Shown: positions 16,204 through 25,616, numbered from the stretch's first letter. The stretch: 64,000 nucleotides of DNA from Firm-04 sp045642925 (GCA_045642925.1 JAZUJW010000067.1:18376-82375); one strand, 5' to 3'. Numbers and translations are program-made. Notes: generated from the sequence alone by a model not told the origin.

Positions 16204-17154
16204 ATGAATCAGAAATTGCACGAAAAATGCGATTTGCTTGTTTCAACAGCCAAAGAAATCAGCTCTGTGCTGGAACGTGATACCGATGGAATGTGTCTTG
16301 CGGCAGCCTGTGTCTATCTTTGGAAAAATAAAACTGTGGATGGCAAAAAATTGCGTGAATGTGTAGATTTTGCAGAAAAAGATGCCGCAGCTCCCGCCTA
16401 TCGGAATAGTATGGGCATCCCTTTGGTGTGCAGAATGGCTCTGAGTGACGCTTATGAGCCTTATTTCGATAATGTTCGGCGCGTGGTGCGGCGCTTGGGC
16501 AGAAATCTCCCGTCAGGTTCGGATAACCTCCTGATTGCCGCCATGACACTTTGTGACCAACCAATGGAAGAAGCTGATTTTCAGCGCAGCCTCCGCAAAA
16601 CCAATGACTTGTATTTGATGATGAAACGTGCACACCGTTTTATCACTTCAACTGAGGACATTCCTTTTGCCGCAATGCTTGCCGTTTCCGGACAGGACAT
16701 CAACCCATTGATGAATGATATGGAATCCGTGTTTGCAAATCTGCATCGTCAGTTCCGAAGTGAAGAAGCAGTGCAGTCCCTGAGCCATGTGCTGGCATTG
16801 TATTCACAGAATGCCGAACAAAAATGCGAACGTCTGCGGAAATTGTACGAAAGACTGAAAGAAGCGCATATTCCGTTCGGAAAGTATCGTGACCTTTCCA
16901 TGCTGGGCTTGCTTTTGATGCTGGAATGTCCGGACGAAGAACTTGTCACACAGATTCAGGATGCAGAAGCGTATCTGCGCACGCAGGAAGGCATTGTACT
17001 GAGCGAAAATGCACGGTATGTTTATGCAGCACAAATGGTGATTGATACTTTATGCAGTGATGCAATGCGTAAAAATAAGGCAATGGACAGTAATGCAGTC
17101 GTGCTGGCGGTTGGCTGGGACTACTATGTGACAGAAATGATGATGAAAGAATAA
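16204..17154 (+). CDS. DUF4003 family protein
   Basis: The 316-residue soluble, mainly helical protein has the best family mark in LMMKRAHRFITSTEDIPFAA, which matches the conserved HpfLTs-ED-pfaaLLA stretch of DUF4003. Members occur in Firmicutes and have no known function. The ATG has GGGAGGA 8 bases upstream and its own promoter. It is a single-gene unit, closed by a strong terminator shared with the convergent gpmI gene. Confidence 0.8.
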   Translation: MNQKLHEKCDLLVSTAKEISSVLERDTDGMCLAAACVYLWKNKTVDGKKLRECVDFAEKDAAAPAYRNSMGIPLVCRMALSDAYEPYFDNVRRVVRRLGRNLPSGSDNLLIAAMTLCDQPMEEADFQRSLRKTNDLYLMMKRAHRFITSTEDIPFAAMLAVSGQDINPLMNDMESVFANLHRQFRSEEAVQSLSHVLALYSQNAEQKCERLRKLYERLKEAHIPFGKYRDLSMLGLLLMLECPDEELVTQIQDAEAYLRTQEGIVLSENARYVYAAQMVIDTLCSDAMRKNKAMDSNAVVLAVGWDYYVTEMMMKE

Positions 17155-17219
17155 AAACAGCGTCCCTGTACGCAAACAGAGCAATGAGAGCCTGTTTGTG
17201 TGCAGGGACGCTGCTTTTT
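17154..17219. terminator. Two-way terminator between DUF4003 and gpmI
   Basis: CAGCGTCCCTG (17158-17168) pairs with CAGGGACGCTG (17203-17213). A-run before and T-run after make it work on both strands. Confidence 0.85.
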
Positions 17220-17273
17220 GGACTCCTTCATAAAAGAGTCACATATCATTTTGCTTCGCGGGAAAAGCCGCTG

Positions 17274-18791
17274 TTACAGAATCATGGATGTGCCGCTCAT
17301 TTCAGCAGGCTGCGGCAGTCCCAAAAGCTTCAGCATGGAAGGCGCAATGTCTGCAAGAACGCCCGTTTCACGCAGCTTGCAGTCCTCTCCGCATACCAGG
17401 AACGGTACAGGGAATGTTGTGTGTGCCGTGAACGGTGCACCGTCAGGCTCGTACATTTTGTCTGCATTGCCGTGGTCAGCCGTGATGATGACCTTGCCGC
17501 CCTTCGCCAGAATCGCTTCCGTTACCTTTCCGACGCATTCATCGACTGCTTCCACAGCCGCAACTGCTGCATCAAAAATGCCCGTGTGTCCGACCATATC
17601 GCAGTTCGCATAGTTGAGAATGATGACATCGAACTTGTCGGCAGCAATTTCTTTCAGCACTGCATCCGTCACTTCATATGCGCTCATTTCAGGCTTCATA
17701 TCAAATGTTTCGACATCAGGCGACTTGATGAGGATTCGTTCCTCGCCCTCAAACTGCTTTTCTTCGCCGCCATTGAAGAAGAACGTAACGTGTGCGTACT
17801 TCTGGGTTTCTGCAATGCGAAGTTGTGTTTTGCCGCACTTTGCAAGATATTCGCCAAGTGTCATGGTGAGTGCTTCAGGCGGGAATGCGACCGATACATT
17901 CGGCATTGTCGCATCGTACTGCGCCATGCAGACGAATTCCAGCGGGAAAAAGCCCTGTTTACGTGCAAAGCCTTTGAAGTCAGGATCTACATATGCACGA
18001 GTGATTTGACGCGCACGGTCAGGACGGAAGTTGAAGAATACAACACTGTCATTCGCCGCAATCATGCCGTTTTTGTCAATGACAGCAGGAATCATGAACT
18101 CATCGGTCACACCGTTGGCATAGGAATCCTTGATTGCCTGTACGGGATCTGTGCCGCTGATGCCTTCACCATATACCATTGCCGCATATGCCTTTTCCAC
18201 TCTGTCCCATGCATTATCACGGTCCATGGCATAGAATCTACCCATGACGGTCGCAACTTTACCGACACCGATCTTGTTCATCTCGGCAACGGCTTCTGCC
18301 ATGTATTCCGCAGCGGAAGAAGGCGGTACATCTCTGCCGTCCAGAAATGCGTGAATGTATACTTTCGTCAGACCGAAACGCTTTGCCATTTCACAAAGAC
18401 CATAGAGATGCGTCATATGGCTGTGAACACCGCCCGGAGAAAGCAGTCCCATCAGATGAAGGGCAGTGCCTTTTTCTTTGGCATTGTTCATGGCAGCGGT
18501 CAGTGCAGGGTTCTCAAAGAATGCACCTTCACGGATGGATTTTGTGATCTTGACAAGCTGCTGGTAGACGATTCTGCCTGCACCGATGTTGGTATGACCG
18601 ACTTCGGAGTTGCCCATCTGACCATCCGGCAGACCGACATCTTCACCGGAAGCGCCGATGGTGGTGTTGGGGCAGGATGCGAAATACTTGTCGAGATTCG
18701 GCGTTTTGGCAGCTTTGATGGCATTGCCGTAGGTATCAGGGTTGATGCCGAAGCCGTCCATAATTAAAAGTGCAACAGGTGATTTGCTCAT
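17274..18791 (-). CDS. gpmI: 2,3-bisphosphoglycerate-independent phosphoglycerate mutase
   Basis: The 505-residue enzyme interconverts 3- and 2-phosphoglycerate in glycolysis, using two metal ions (usually manganese) and a phospho-serine. The catalytic S62 sits in GQMGNSEVGHTNIGAGR. Further metal-site motifs are LLIMDGFG at the start, YANCDMVGHTG and ITADHGNAD. Length and motifs are those of the family. The ATG at 18791 is preceded by GAGGAG. It lies downstream of the small 18849 gene and near tpiA and pgk on the same strand, but with unrelated genes between. Confidence 0.97.
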   Translation of the reverse strand: MSKSPVALLIMDGFGINPDTYGNAIKAAKTPNLDKYFASCPNTTIGASGEDVGLPDGQMGNSEVGHTNIGAGRIVYQQLVKITKSIREGAFFENPALTAAMNNAKEKGTALHLMGLLSPGGVHSHMTHLYGLCEMAKRFGLTKVYIHAFLDGRDVPPSSAAEYMAEAVAEMNKIGVGKVATVMGRFYAMDRDNAWDRVEKAYAAMVYGEGISGTDPVQAIKDSYANGVTDEFMIPAVIDKNGMIAANDSVVFFNFRPDRARQITRAYVDPDFKGFARKQGFFPLEFVCMAQYDATMPNVSVAFPPEALTMTLGEYLAKCGKTQLRIAETQKYAHVTFFFNGGEEKQFEGEERILIKSPDVETFDMKPEMSAYEVTDAVLKEIAADKFDVIILNYANCDMVGHTGIFDAAVAAVEAVDECVGKVTEAILAKGGKVIITADHGNADKMYEPDGAPFTAHTTFPVPFLVCGEDCKLRETGVLADIAPSMLKLLGLPQPAEMSGTSMIL

Positions 18792-18848
18792 AAATTTTAG
18801 ACTCCTCGTTTCTGTACTATGCGCAGACGTGCGCGGCTGGGAAAATGG

Positions 18849-19094
18849 TCAGGTCAAATCGCAGAGACATTCCTTGTTCCGGATGGCGTTGACCAAGGTC
18901 TGGAAGGCAAGTTCCGCTTCATCATAGCCGTTATAGCCGCCGAGGACGATAAAATGCTTTTGTTCTTCGCCCGGTGTGTCCATTTCTGCAATCAGTTCAA
19001 AAGGAGAATGTGCATATGCGCCGTCGATGGAAATAGAAACCTTGCGAATGAAACGGTAGTTAACAAGCTCGTGAGTGTGCGTTAAAATGGTCAT
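18849..19094 (-). CDS. Small protein of unknown function
   Basis: The 81-residue protein has alternating beta and helix pattern: MTILTHTHELVNYRFIRKVS, FELIAEMDTPGEEQKHFIVLG, DEAELAFQTLVNAI. It has no membrane segment. The start at 19094 has AAAGGAG with 9-base spacing; a longer open frame upstream lacks a site and reads through non-coding sequence. It resembles the small proteins of about 80 residues often seen in Clostridia, but I cannot name a family. It lies 57 bases upstream of gpmI on the same strand. Confidence 0.7.
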   Translation of the reverse strand: MTILTHTHELVNYRFIRKVSISIDGAYAHSPFELIAEMDTPGEEQKHFIVLGGYNGYDEAELAFQTLVNAIRNKECLCDLT

Positions 19095-19260
19095 CGTGAT
19101 TACTCCTTTCAGATGCTTTGCAAAGGCAAAGCGGCATATAAAGTTGTGAAATGCTGCAATGCTGCGCAGGTATTTGCAAAAATACATGACGGCAGCAAAA
19201 TGAAGGGAATGTGCGGGGAATTCTATCTGACAGTCCGATTTTCGGGCTGTCGTAGATGTG

Positions 19261-19779
19261 TTAATGCTGCGGTGGATTCGGATAAAATCTTTGCTGATAC
19301 GCCAGCATGGCATAAGAACAGAACAGCAGCACCACCGCGATGGATGATAGCGGGGAAAGGAAAGACAAAACCTGTGAAACCAGCGAGAAGCCGGCAACAG
19401 CCTCTGCATTCTCTAGGCGTCCCAGAAGAACACTTGTCAGCGTAGAAAGACCGCGGCTTGCGAACGGGAGCACAATGTACTCCACGGCAGCAGCGATACC
19501 GCCGAGCAAGGGCACAATGTTCGAAGGTTTCAATGAAAAATGAGTGAGAAAATACCAGAACAGAATGAAGATACCCGCCTGTAATGCAGGTATGGTCATG
19601 ATTGTCGGCATGATGACGAGATTTGCAGCAAACCCATCGGGAAAACCCATGATTTTTGCCGCGATGGGAAACCATATTTTTTGTGTCAGCGCACCGAAAA
19701 TGTACAGCAAAGAGTAGGCGATTTGCAGTATCAATCCGACATTTGCGGTTTTGCGAATGGCTTGGATGTTCACAGGCAT
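19261..19779 (-). CDS. Membrane protein of unknown function
   Basis: The 172-residue protein has four predicted membrane helices, at about 15-35, 50-80, 88-108 and 130-160. The start at 19779 (MPVNIQAIRK) has AAAGGAG 9 bases upstream. I see no enzyme motif. It sits between tpiA and the 18849 gene on the same strand, with 98 bases to tpiA and 166 bases to 18849. Membership in one operon is uncertain. Confidence 0.75.
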   Translation of the reverse strand: MPVNIQAIRKTANVGLILQIAYSLLYIFGALTQKIWFPIAAKIMGFPDGFAANLVIMPTIMTIPALQAGIFILFWYFLTHFSLKPSNIVPLLGGIAAAVEYIVLPFASRGLSTLTSVLLGRLENAEAVAGFSLVSQVLSFLSPLSSIAVVLLFCSYAMLAYQQRFYPNPPQH

Positions 19780-19877
19780 CGGAATGCTCCTTTCCACCGT
19801 ATAAGCAGATACGTGAACAACATTCCCGTTTCCCCCTGCACAGCGGCAGGAGGAATGCGGGGGTGAGGTCAATGAAA

Positions 19878-20654
19878 TCAGCCGTTGACAGCAGCCTGAA
19901 CGATGACGTTGAAGTCAGCAGCCTTCAGGGAAGCACCGCCGATCAGACCACCGTCGATGTTCGGCTTTGCAAGCAGTTCAGCGGCATTCTTTGCGTTCAT
20001 GGAACCGCCGTACTGAATGGTGACAGCGTCAGCCGTTGCTGCATCATAGAGTTTTGCGAGGGTTGCGCGGATGAAGCCGCAGACTTCCTCTGCCTGATCG
20101 GGGGTAGCGGTCAGACCGGTACCGATTGCCCATACAGGCTCGTAAGCGATGACGCACTTCTTGATGTCATCAGCGGAAACACCTGCGAAGTCCAGTTTGA
20201 TCTGACGTGCAATGACTTCTTCGGTGATGTTTGCTTCACGTTCCCACTTGAGTTCGCCGACGCAAACGATGGGCTTCAAGCCGGAAGCCAGTGCAGCAGC
20301 GGTGCGCTTGTTGACGGTTTCATCGGTTTCACCGCAATACTGTCTGCGCTCGCTGTGACCGATCACAACGTACTCTACGCCGAGTTCGGTCAGCATATCT
20401 GCGGAGATCTCGCCGGTGAATGCGCCGCTCTTTTCGAAGTGGACGTTCTCAGCGCCGATTTTGACATTGGAACCTGCTGTGGTGTTGACAGCGGTTTCGA
20501 GGTTGGTGAAGGGGACGCAGGCGATGACTTCGATTTTGCCCTCAGCATTTGCGACCAGCGGCTTGATTTCTTCCAGCAGAGCCTTTGCTTCGGGGCGGGT
20601 TTTGTTCATCTTCCAGTTGCCTGCGATGATGGCTTTTCTCAGATTCTTGTTCAT
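19878..20654 (-). CDS. tpiA: Triosephosphate isomerase
   Basis: The 258-residue enzyme interconverts dihydroxyacetone phosphate and glyceraldehyde 3-phosphate. The family marks are AGNWKMNKT (substrate-binding Asn and Lys), VIGHSERR with the catalytic His, and AYEPVWAIGTG with the catalytic Glu. The start at 20654 has GGAGG with 9-base spacing; a longer frame would add 14 residues. It is separated from pgk by the three tandem paralogues of unknown function, which may be transcribed with it. Confidence 0.97.
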   Translation of the reverse strand: MNKNLRKAIIAGNWKMNKTRPEAKALLEEIKPLVANAEGKIEVIACVPFTNLETAVNTTAGSNVKIGAENVHFEKSGAFTGEISADMLTELGVEYVVIGHSERRQYCGETDETVNKRTAAALASGLKPIVCVGELKWEREANITEEVIARQIKLDFAGVSADDIKKCVIAYEPVWAIGTGLTATPDQAEEVCGFIRATLAKLYDAATADAVTIQYGGSMNAKNAAELLAKPNIDGGLIGGASLKAADFNVIVQAAVNG

Positions 20655-20719
20655 TATGGTTTCCTCCAGATAACATAAAAATTGTATATCACGCAATTTC
20701 TTGCGATGGATATCAAAAA

Positions 20720-21595
20720 TCAGATTTGCTGCTGCAAATTTTCATCCTGTTTCTGTTCTTGCGTCGGCTGGAATTCAATAGCATTTTCGCAGAGAAACAG
20801 TCGTGTACGTTCCAGTTCTCCCTGTAGACGGTCACGCTGCCAGGGCTTCTGGAAAAACTTGAAATTTTGCAGCCGATTTTGTACGTCAGCGTACATAGCT
20901 TCGGCTTCTTCCAGCTTTCCTTTCATGAAAAGGTATTTGAGGTCAGACAGTTCCGCATAGAAGATGCGTTCGTCCGTGATATGTGCTTTGACATTATAGG
21001 TGTACAGCGCTTCCCGATAGCGGGCAGCTTCCGTTTCATCGCCGACCAGCGCACAAATTGTGGCGGCATTATCGAGATAGTCGATCATCTCGTGCGGCTG
21101 AATCGGAATGAATGTATCATCGTAATTTTGGAACATAGGAAGCGGGTGTGACAGAAAATATGCTTCTGCAAAACCCTGTGATTGGGTGTAAAAATCGAGT
21201 GCTGCCTGCGTCTGACCTGTCAGAATGAGGCAGCGGAGTTTGACATTGATCACCCGAATCTGCAAATCATTCGGGAGTGTGCGGAAAGAAAGTTGTTGGA
21301 GCGTGGTTTCCACATCTGCAAGCGCTCCGTTCTGCATTTGCAGTTCCAGCAAAAAAACAAGTTTGTCATCCGACATTTCATCGGGGCGGCTTAAGGCGAC
21401 ATTCTCATAAATGGTCAAATACTTTGCACTTGGCCCCATGACGAGATATTTTCGTTCCAGTTCTTCCCATGTAAGAATAGAAATCTTTATATGATCAATG
21501 GCATCTGCATGGGAAGCGTTCAGGAGTATGGTTGCAATTTTGATCAAACAACCACACAAAACAATCGAAAAAATCAATGTAAATAAAAATGACAT
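20720..21595 (-). CDS. Membrane-anchored helical repeat protein (GPSxxYL family, copy 1)
   Basis: The 291-residue protein begins with one membrane helix (MSFLFTLIFSIVLCGCLIKI) and continues as a TPR-like helical domain. Family motifs: GPSAKYLTIY at about residue 50, YLDNAATICALVGDETEAAR, then KPWQRDRLQGELERTRLFL near the end. The start at 21595 has AAAGGAGG 10 bases upstream. It is followed by tpiA and preceded by two paralogues (21631 and 22481) with 35-37 bases between genes. Known families were not recognised. The shared anchor and order suggest a membrane complex. Confidence 0.75.
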   Translation of the reverse strand: MSFLFTLIFSIVLCGCLIKIATILLNASHADAIDHIKISILTWEELERKYLVMGPSAKYLTIYENVALSRPDEMSDDKLVFLLELQMQNGALADVETTLQQLSFRTLPNDLQIRVINVKLRCLILTGQTQAALDFYTQSQGFAEAYFLSHPLPMFQNYDDTFIPIQPHEMIDYLDNAATICALVGDETEAARYREALYTYNVKAHITDERIFYAELSDLKYLFMKGKLEEAEAMYADVQNRLQNFKFFQKPWQRDRLQGELERTRLFLCENAIEFQPTQEQKQDENLQQQI

Positions 21596-21630
21596 ATTAT
21601 AAACCTCCTTTTCAGATGGAGATGCCTGAA

Positions 21631-22443
21631 TCATTGCAGACGTGCCTGAATATCGTGCAGTTCTTCATCGGAATCAGGGAAAAAGAGGCGGGTGCGTTCG
21701 ACTTCGTTCAGCAGATATTGCTGCTGCCATGGATACTGAAAATATCGAAACACCTGAATATCATTTTTCAGGGCGCGGATTTCCTTTTCAGCAGATGCAA
21801 CTTCCCGCTGCAAAAAGAGCACTTTCAGCTTGGTCAGACGCGGCTGAAAAATACGGATATCCGAAATAGAATACTGCGCCACAAAATGATCCATGGCAGT
21901 GCAGTAATTGTTGGCTTCTTCAAAATCGCCGACCAATGCACAGATGCTTGCGGCATTGTCAAGATATGTTAGCAGAAAAGCGGGAAAATTAAGCAGATTG
22001 GACTCGGCATATGGCTGAAAATGGGTGAAAATATCCACAGCCTGTTCCGTTGCGCCTGTTATGATGGAATACTGCATCATGAGATTATAGTAGCGAATCA
22101 ATTGTTCGTCCTGCATATTCTCAGGATGAAGTTCCTGAAACTGTATCTCCATGGGAAGATAGCGCTGTGTTGCAAGCTGTACCTCCAAGCGGTCAAGAAT
22201 CTGATCTGTTGTCAGCGGTGTTTTTTGCAAACGGTAGGCACGGTTCATTTCTGACAGCACTTGTTCCGATGGCCCGAATTGTCTATATAGAGTGTCGATG
22301 GGGGATGGGGGAGGAGGGGGGATGGCTGGTTTCTCTAAAGACAGCCTTTTCTGTTCCTGCTGTCTCAATCTACGTGCAGCCGTTGAAGTGCTGCGAAAGA
22401 AAACCAAGTAAACAATGATCAAATAGACAAATAATAATACCAT
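21631..22443 (-). CDS. Membrane-anchored helical repeat protein (GPSxxYL family, copy 2)
   Basis: 270 residues: membrane helix at 1-17 (MVLLFVYLIIVYLVFFR), a basic Gln-rich stretch, a Pro run (PPPPPSP), then the helical domain with FGPSEQVLSEMNRAY, YLDNAASICALVGDFEEANN and YPWQQQYLLNEVERTRLFF. I chose ATG 22443 because the protein then begins with its membrane helix like both neighbours; the ribosome site (AGGA) is weak. An ATG at 22518 lies inside the upstream gene. The function is unknown. Confidence 0.75.
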   Translation of the reverse strand: MVLLFVYLIIVYLVFFRSTSTAARRLRQQEQKRLSLEKPAIPPPPPSPIDTLYRQFGPSEQVLSEMNRAYRLQKTPLTTDQILDRLEVQLATQRYLPMEIQFQELHPENMQDEQLIRYYNLMMQYSIITGATEQAVDIFTHFQPYAESNLLNFPAFLLTYLDNAASICALVGDFEEANNYCTAMDHFVAQYSISDIRIFQPRLTKLKVLFLQREVASAEKEIRALKNDIQVFRYFQYPWQQQYLLNEVERTRLFFPDSDEELHDIQARLQ

Positions 22444-22480
22444 AATTGAAATCCTGTCTTTCAAACGGATATGCGGATGG

Positions 22481-23473
22481 TCAGATGCTCGGCATATCAG
22501 GCGTTTTGTTATCGTCATTCAATTGTGTAATATCAAAAAGGCGTGCGCGTTCGAGGAGCGTGTGGAAGTAATCGCGCTGCCATACATATTCATAATTCGG
22601 GAAGGTGTTGATCATGTCGAAAACCGTTGCATATCCGGCTTCGGCATTCTCTTTGCTGCCCATGAGAAACAAAATCTTGACGCGGGTGATGCGGGGGATC
22701 AGGTCGGCGGTATTGATGATCATGTCATTGTCTGTCAGATTTTGCAGGGCATCCACATATTTTTTGGCTTCCTCGAAATCGCCGGACAGTGCGCAGATCA
22801 TGGAAGCATTGTCGAGATACTGATGAATGCCGTTTCCGCCGTTTATCAAATAGGAATCGGCAAACGGCTGACATTCCGCAAAGGTACTCACGGCGTTTTC
22901 GGTTCTGCCCATCATGATGCAAAGTTCCATGACAGCATTATACCAGCGGATACGCAGCGGTTCAGGAAGCGCGGCAGGTGTCAGCTTCATGGCATTGGAA
23001 TAGGCATCGGAATAGAACTGATTGAACAGCTGCAATTCTACGATGATGATTTGTTCTTCGATATTCGGATTCCGATGGGCGAATACGAAGTAATCGAGGT
23101 AGTCCAAAGAAGGACCGGTCTGGTTATAATTGACTTTCTGCGGGTTTGCAATACGTCTTCGGTTGTAACTATTGATCGCATTCATCTGCGCCGCCTGTCG
23201 TGCCGAAAAATTGGCGAAAGAGCGTCTGAGTTCTGCATCATTCTGCATATCCTGTGCCATGATGAAAAATGCATGGGCATCCTCCTTACGGCGTTCGATC
23301 TCGGCACTTTTTTCAATGCTGAGATAATCTCTGCCGAAGACTCTGCCTTTGCGGTTGGCGTGCAGGAAAGGATGGTCATTATGACCATGGGTCAATTCGT
23401 TGAATGTTTCTTGAAATTTCAGCCATCCTGCGATAAGAAGTGCAATGGATATTATTTTGAGAAAGAAAACCAT
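22481..23473 (-). CDS. Membrane-anchored helical repeat protein (GPSxxYL family, copy 3)
   Basis: 330 residues: membrane helix at 1-17 (MVFFLKIISIALLIAGWLK), a polar stretch of about 90 residues that the other copies lack, then the helical domain with TGPSLDYLDYF, YLDNASMICALSGDFEEAKK and YVWQRDYFHTLLERARLF. The start at 23473 has AGGAGG five bases upstream. It is the first gene of the three-copy run and lies just downstream of pgk, whose terminator (23535-23558) separates them. The function is unknown. Confidence 0.75.
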   Translation of the reverse strand: MVFFLKIISIALLIAGWLKFQETFNELTHGHNDHPFLHANRKGRVFGRDYLSIEKSAEIERRKEDAHAFFIMAQDMQNDAELRRSFANFSARQAAQMNAINSYNRRRIANPQKVNYNQTGPSLDYLDYFVFAHRNPNIEEQIIIVELQLFNQFYSDAYSNAMKLTPAALPEPLRIRWYNAVMELCIMMGRTENAVSTFAECQPFADSYLINGGNGIHQYLDNASMICALSGDFEEAKKYVDALQNLTDNDMIINTADLIPRITRVKILFLMGSKENAEAGYATVFDMINTFPNYEYVWQRDYFHTLLERARLFDITQLNDDNKTPDMPSI

Positions 23474-23534
23474 ATTTCCTCCTGTACATCTGCGATAAAT
23501 GACGCAGATATGAGAAAAAGGCAATGTACAGAAA

Positions 23535-23558
23535 CAGGCGGATATTGCTATCCGCCTG
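23535..23558 (-). terminator. Terminator of pgk
   Basis: A perfect hairpin CAGGCGGATA / TATCCGCCTG with a four-base loop, followed on the minus strand by a short T-run. Confidence 0.7.
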
Positions 23559-23572
23559 AACTGTTTTACATC

Positions 23573-24796
23573 TTACTTTTCAGCGATAGCTGCAACACCG
23601 GGGAGAACTTTGCCTTCGAGGTATTCAAGAGAAGCGCCGCCGCCTGTGGAGATGTGGCTCATCTTATCAGCAAAACCAAGCTGGATTGCTGCGGTTGCGG
23701 AGTCACCGCCGCCGATGATGGTGGTAGCATCTGCTGCTGCAAGTGCTTCGCAGACTGCCACAGTACCCTTCTTGAGCGTCGGGTTTTCGAATACGCCCAT
23801 CGGGCCGTTCCAGACAACAGTCTTTGCGGTCTTAGCAGCCTCTGCAAACAGTGCAGCGGACTTCGGGCCGATATCCAGACCCATCTTGCCAGCGGGGATC
23901 TTGTCGGAATCTACGAATTCCACAGCGATCTCGGCATCAATGGGGGAAGGGAAGGAATCTGCGATCGCGGTATCGACAGGAAGGAGGATCTTCTTGCCGA
24001 GCTTCTCAGCTTTTGCGAGCATTTCCTTGCAGTAGTCGAGCTTTTCGAGGTCTACGAGGGAGGTACCGATCTCGCCGCCCTGTGCCTTGATGAAGGTGTA
24101 AGCCATACCGCCGCCGATGATGAGGGTGTCGCACTTTTCGAGCAGGTTGGAGATAACATTGAGTTTATCAGCAACTTTTGCGCCGCCGAGGATTGCAACG
24201 AACGGACGGACGGGTTCTTCGACAGCATTGCCGAGGAACTGGATTTCTTTCTGCATGAGGTAACCGACAGCGGTTTCCTTGACGAACTTGGTCACGCCTG
24301 CGGTAGAAGCGTGTGCTCTGTGTGCAGAGCCGAAAGCGTCCATGACGAAGACCTGACCGTCAACGAGTTCAGCGAGTTCCTTGGAGAAGTCCTCGCCGTT
24401 CTTGGTTTCTTCTGCACCGCGGAAACGGGTGTTTTCGAGGAGAACGATGTCGCCGTCATTCATAGCAGCAACAGCAGCCTTTGCGTTTGCGCCGACGACG
24501 GTATCGTCAGCAGCGAAGGTCACTTTGGTATCGGGAAGCAGTTCTGCGAGGCGCTCTGCAACGGGAGCGAGGGAGAATGCAGCTTCAGGGCCATTCTTCG
24601 GTTTGCCGAGGTGAGAGCAAAGAACCACCTTGCCGCCCTCTGCGAGGAGCTTTTTGATGGTGGGGAGAGCCGCGGTGATGCGGTTATCGTTGGTAATTTT
24701 GCCCTCTTTCATAGGGACGTTGAAGTCGCAGCGGACAAGGATTTTTTTGCCTTTCGCCTGCAAATCGTCTACAGAGACCTTGTTAAGACCTGCCAT
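23573..24796 (-). CDS. pgk: Phosphoglycerate kinase
   Basis: The 407-residue enzyme makes ATP from 1,3-bisphosphoglycerate and ADP. Family marks are KKILVRCDFNVPMKEGKI, the substrate loop VVLCSHLGKPKN, the GGAKVADKLNVI hinge and the GGGDSATA nucleotide loop. Length is normal. The promoter TTGCAA-17-TAAAAT at 24868-24896 is nearly the same as that of gapA (38529-38557). The leader carries a small CTGTG...CACAG hairpin. Confidence 0.97.
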   Translation of the reverse strand: MAGLNKVSVDDLQAKGKKILVRCDFNVPMKEGKITNDNRITAALPTIKKLLAEGGKVVLCSHLGKPKNGPEAAFSLAPVAERLAELLPDTKVTFAADDTVVGANAKAAVAAMNDGDIVLLENTRFRGAEETKNGEDFSKELAELVDGQVFVMDAFGSAHRAHASTAGVTKFVKETAVGYLMQKEIQFLGNAVEEPVRPFVAILGGAKVADKLNVISNLLEKCDTLIIGGGMAYTFIKAQGGEIGTSLVDLEKLDYCKEMLAKAEKLGKKILLPVDTAIADSFPSPIDAEIAVEFVDSDKIPAGKMGLDIGPKSAALFAEAAKTAKTVVWNGPMGVFENPTLKKGTVAVCEALAAADATTIIGGGDSATAAIQLGFADKMSHISTGGGASLEYLEGKVLPGVAAIAEK

Positions 24797-24867
24797 ATGG
24801 AAAACTTCCTTTCAATAGAGAATAATAAGATTAATGTTTTACTGTGCAGCTATACACAGCCTACTAT

Positions 24868-24896
24868 ATTTTACACTATTTTTGGAGATTTTGCAA
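24868..24896 (-). promoter_or_regulatory. Promoter of pgk
   Basis: On the minus strand TTGCAA (24891-24896), 17 bp, TAAAAT (24868-24873). The stretch AAAATAGTGTAAAATA around the -10 is shared with gapA. Confidence 0.75.
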
Positions 24897-24988
24897 GGGG
24901 TTTCAAGGAAAATTTTCATGTTTGGGTTTTGATTCTTTTGTCAAAAGCGCTATATCCGGGGTAAATATTGCGAAAAAGCGCAAATAGC

Positions 24989-25150
24989 GGCTACATCCGC
25001 GAAGCAAAATCGAAGCGCAGGCGGCTCTTGTATTGAGGATTCCAAAGGGAATTGATTCCCTTTGGCGAAGTCCAGAGGCGCCGCCCCCGGTCTCTGCGAT
25101 TTTTTGAAAAAAATCGAGTAAGACTTTATTTTCGCTTCGCGGATGTAGCC
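24989..25150. repeat. Family B element with complete terminal inverted repeats
   Basis: Ends GGCTACATCCGCGAAGC (left) and GCTTCGCGGATGTAGCC (right) pair almost fully over 22 bases. Inside: the TTGAGGATTCCAAAGGGAAT module with the palindrome CCAAAGGGAAT/ATTCCCTTTGG (25042-25065), then GTCCAGAGGCGCCGCC and GCGATTTTTTGAAAAAAATC. This copy fills the gap between pgk and the 3' end of tadA. Confidence 0.85.
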
Positions 25151-25151
25151 A

Positions 25152-25616
25152 TTACTCCGCTGTGGTGTTGCGCAGATTTCCAAAAAATGCCTGCATCAAC
25201 TCTGCACATGGATATTCCAGTAATCCCTCCGTTACACGCGGCTTATGCCCGTACGGATGGTCAAACAAGCGGTCAGCCGATACGACCGCACCACCTTCCA
25301 CATTGTATGCACCAAATACCACACGGTCAAGCCGCGCATTCACAATCGCACCCGCACACATCGGACACGGTTCCAGCGTCACATATAGAATACATCCGTT
25401 CAGACGCCATGTGCCAAGCCGCTGCGCAGCTTCCCGTATAGCAAGAATTTCTGCGTGCGCAATCGGGTCGGCATCGGATTCACGGCGGTTTCTGCCTTTT
25501 CCGATGATCTCACCCGTACTGCGCTGCACAACGACTGCCCCAACCGGAATTTCTCCCGCTGCCGCCGCTTCTTTTGCAAGTGCAATGGCTTCCCGCATAT
25601 AATCAAAATCATCCAC
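25152..25616 (-). CDS. tadA: tRNA-specific adenosine deaminase TadA
   Basis: This zinc enzyme turns A34 into inosine in the anticodon of tRNA-Arg(ACG). With a GTG start at 25616 it has 154 residues, the normal size. GGAGG lies 9 bases before that GTG; ATG codons farther upstream overlap the site itself. Zinc ligands and proton shuttle are H54 and E56 in HAEILAI, and C84 and C87 in PCPMCAGA. The 3' end touches the family B element. No tRNA gene is nearby. Confidence 0.95.
   Translation of the reverse strand: MDDFDYMREAIALAKEAAAAGEIPVGAVVVQRSTGEIIGKGRNRRESDADPIAHAEILAIREAAQRLGTWRLNGCILYVTLEPCPMCAGAIVNARLDRVVFGAYNVEGGAVVSADRLFDHPYGHKPRVTEGLLEYPCAELMQAFFGNLRNTTAE

Noticed and set aside
22523..24964. 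Plus-strand open frame of 813 codons across pgk and the repeat-protein gene
   Set aside because: It runs antisense to two real genes and through the pgk promoter; Cys-rich shadow.
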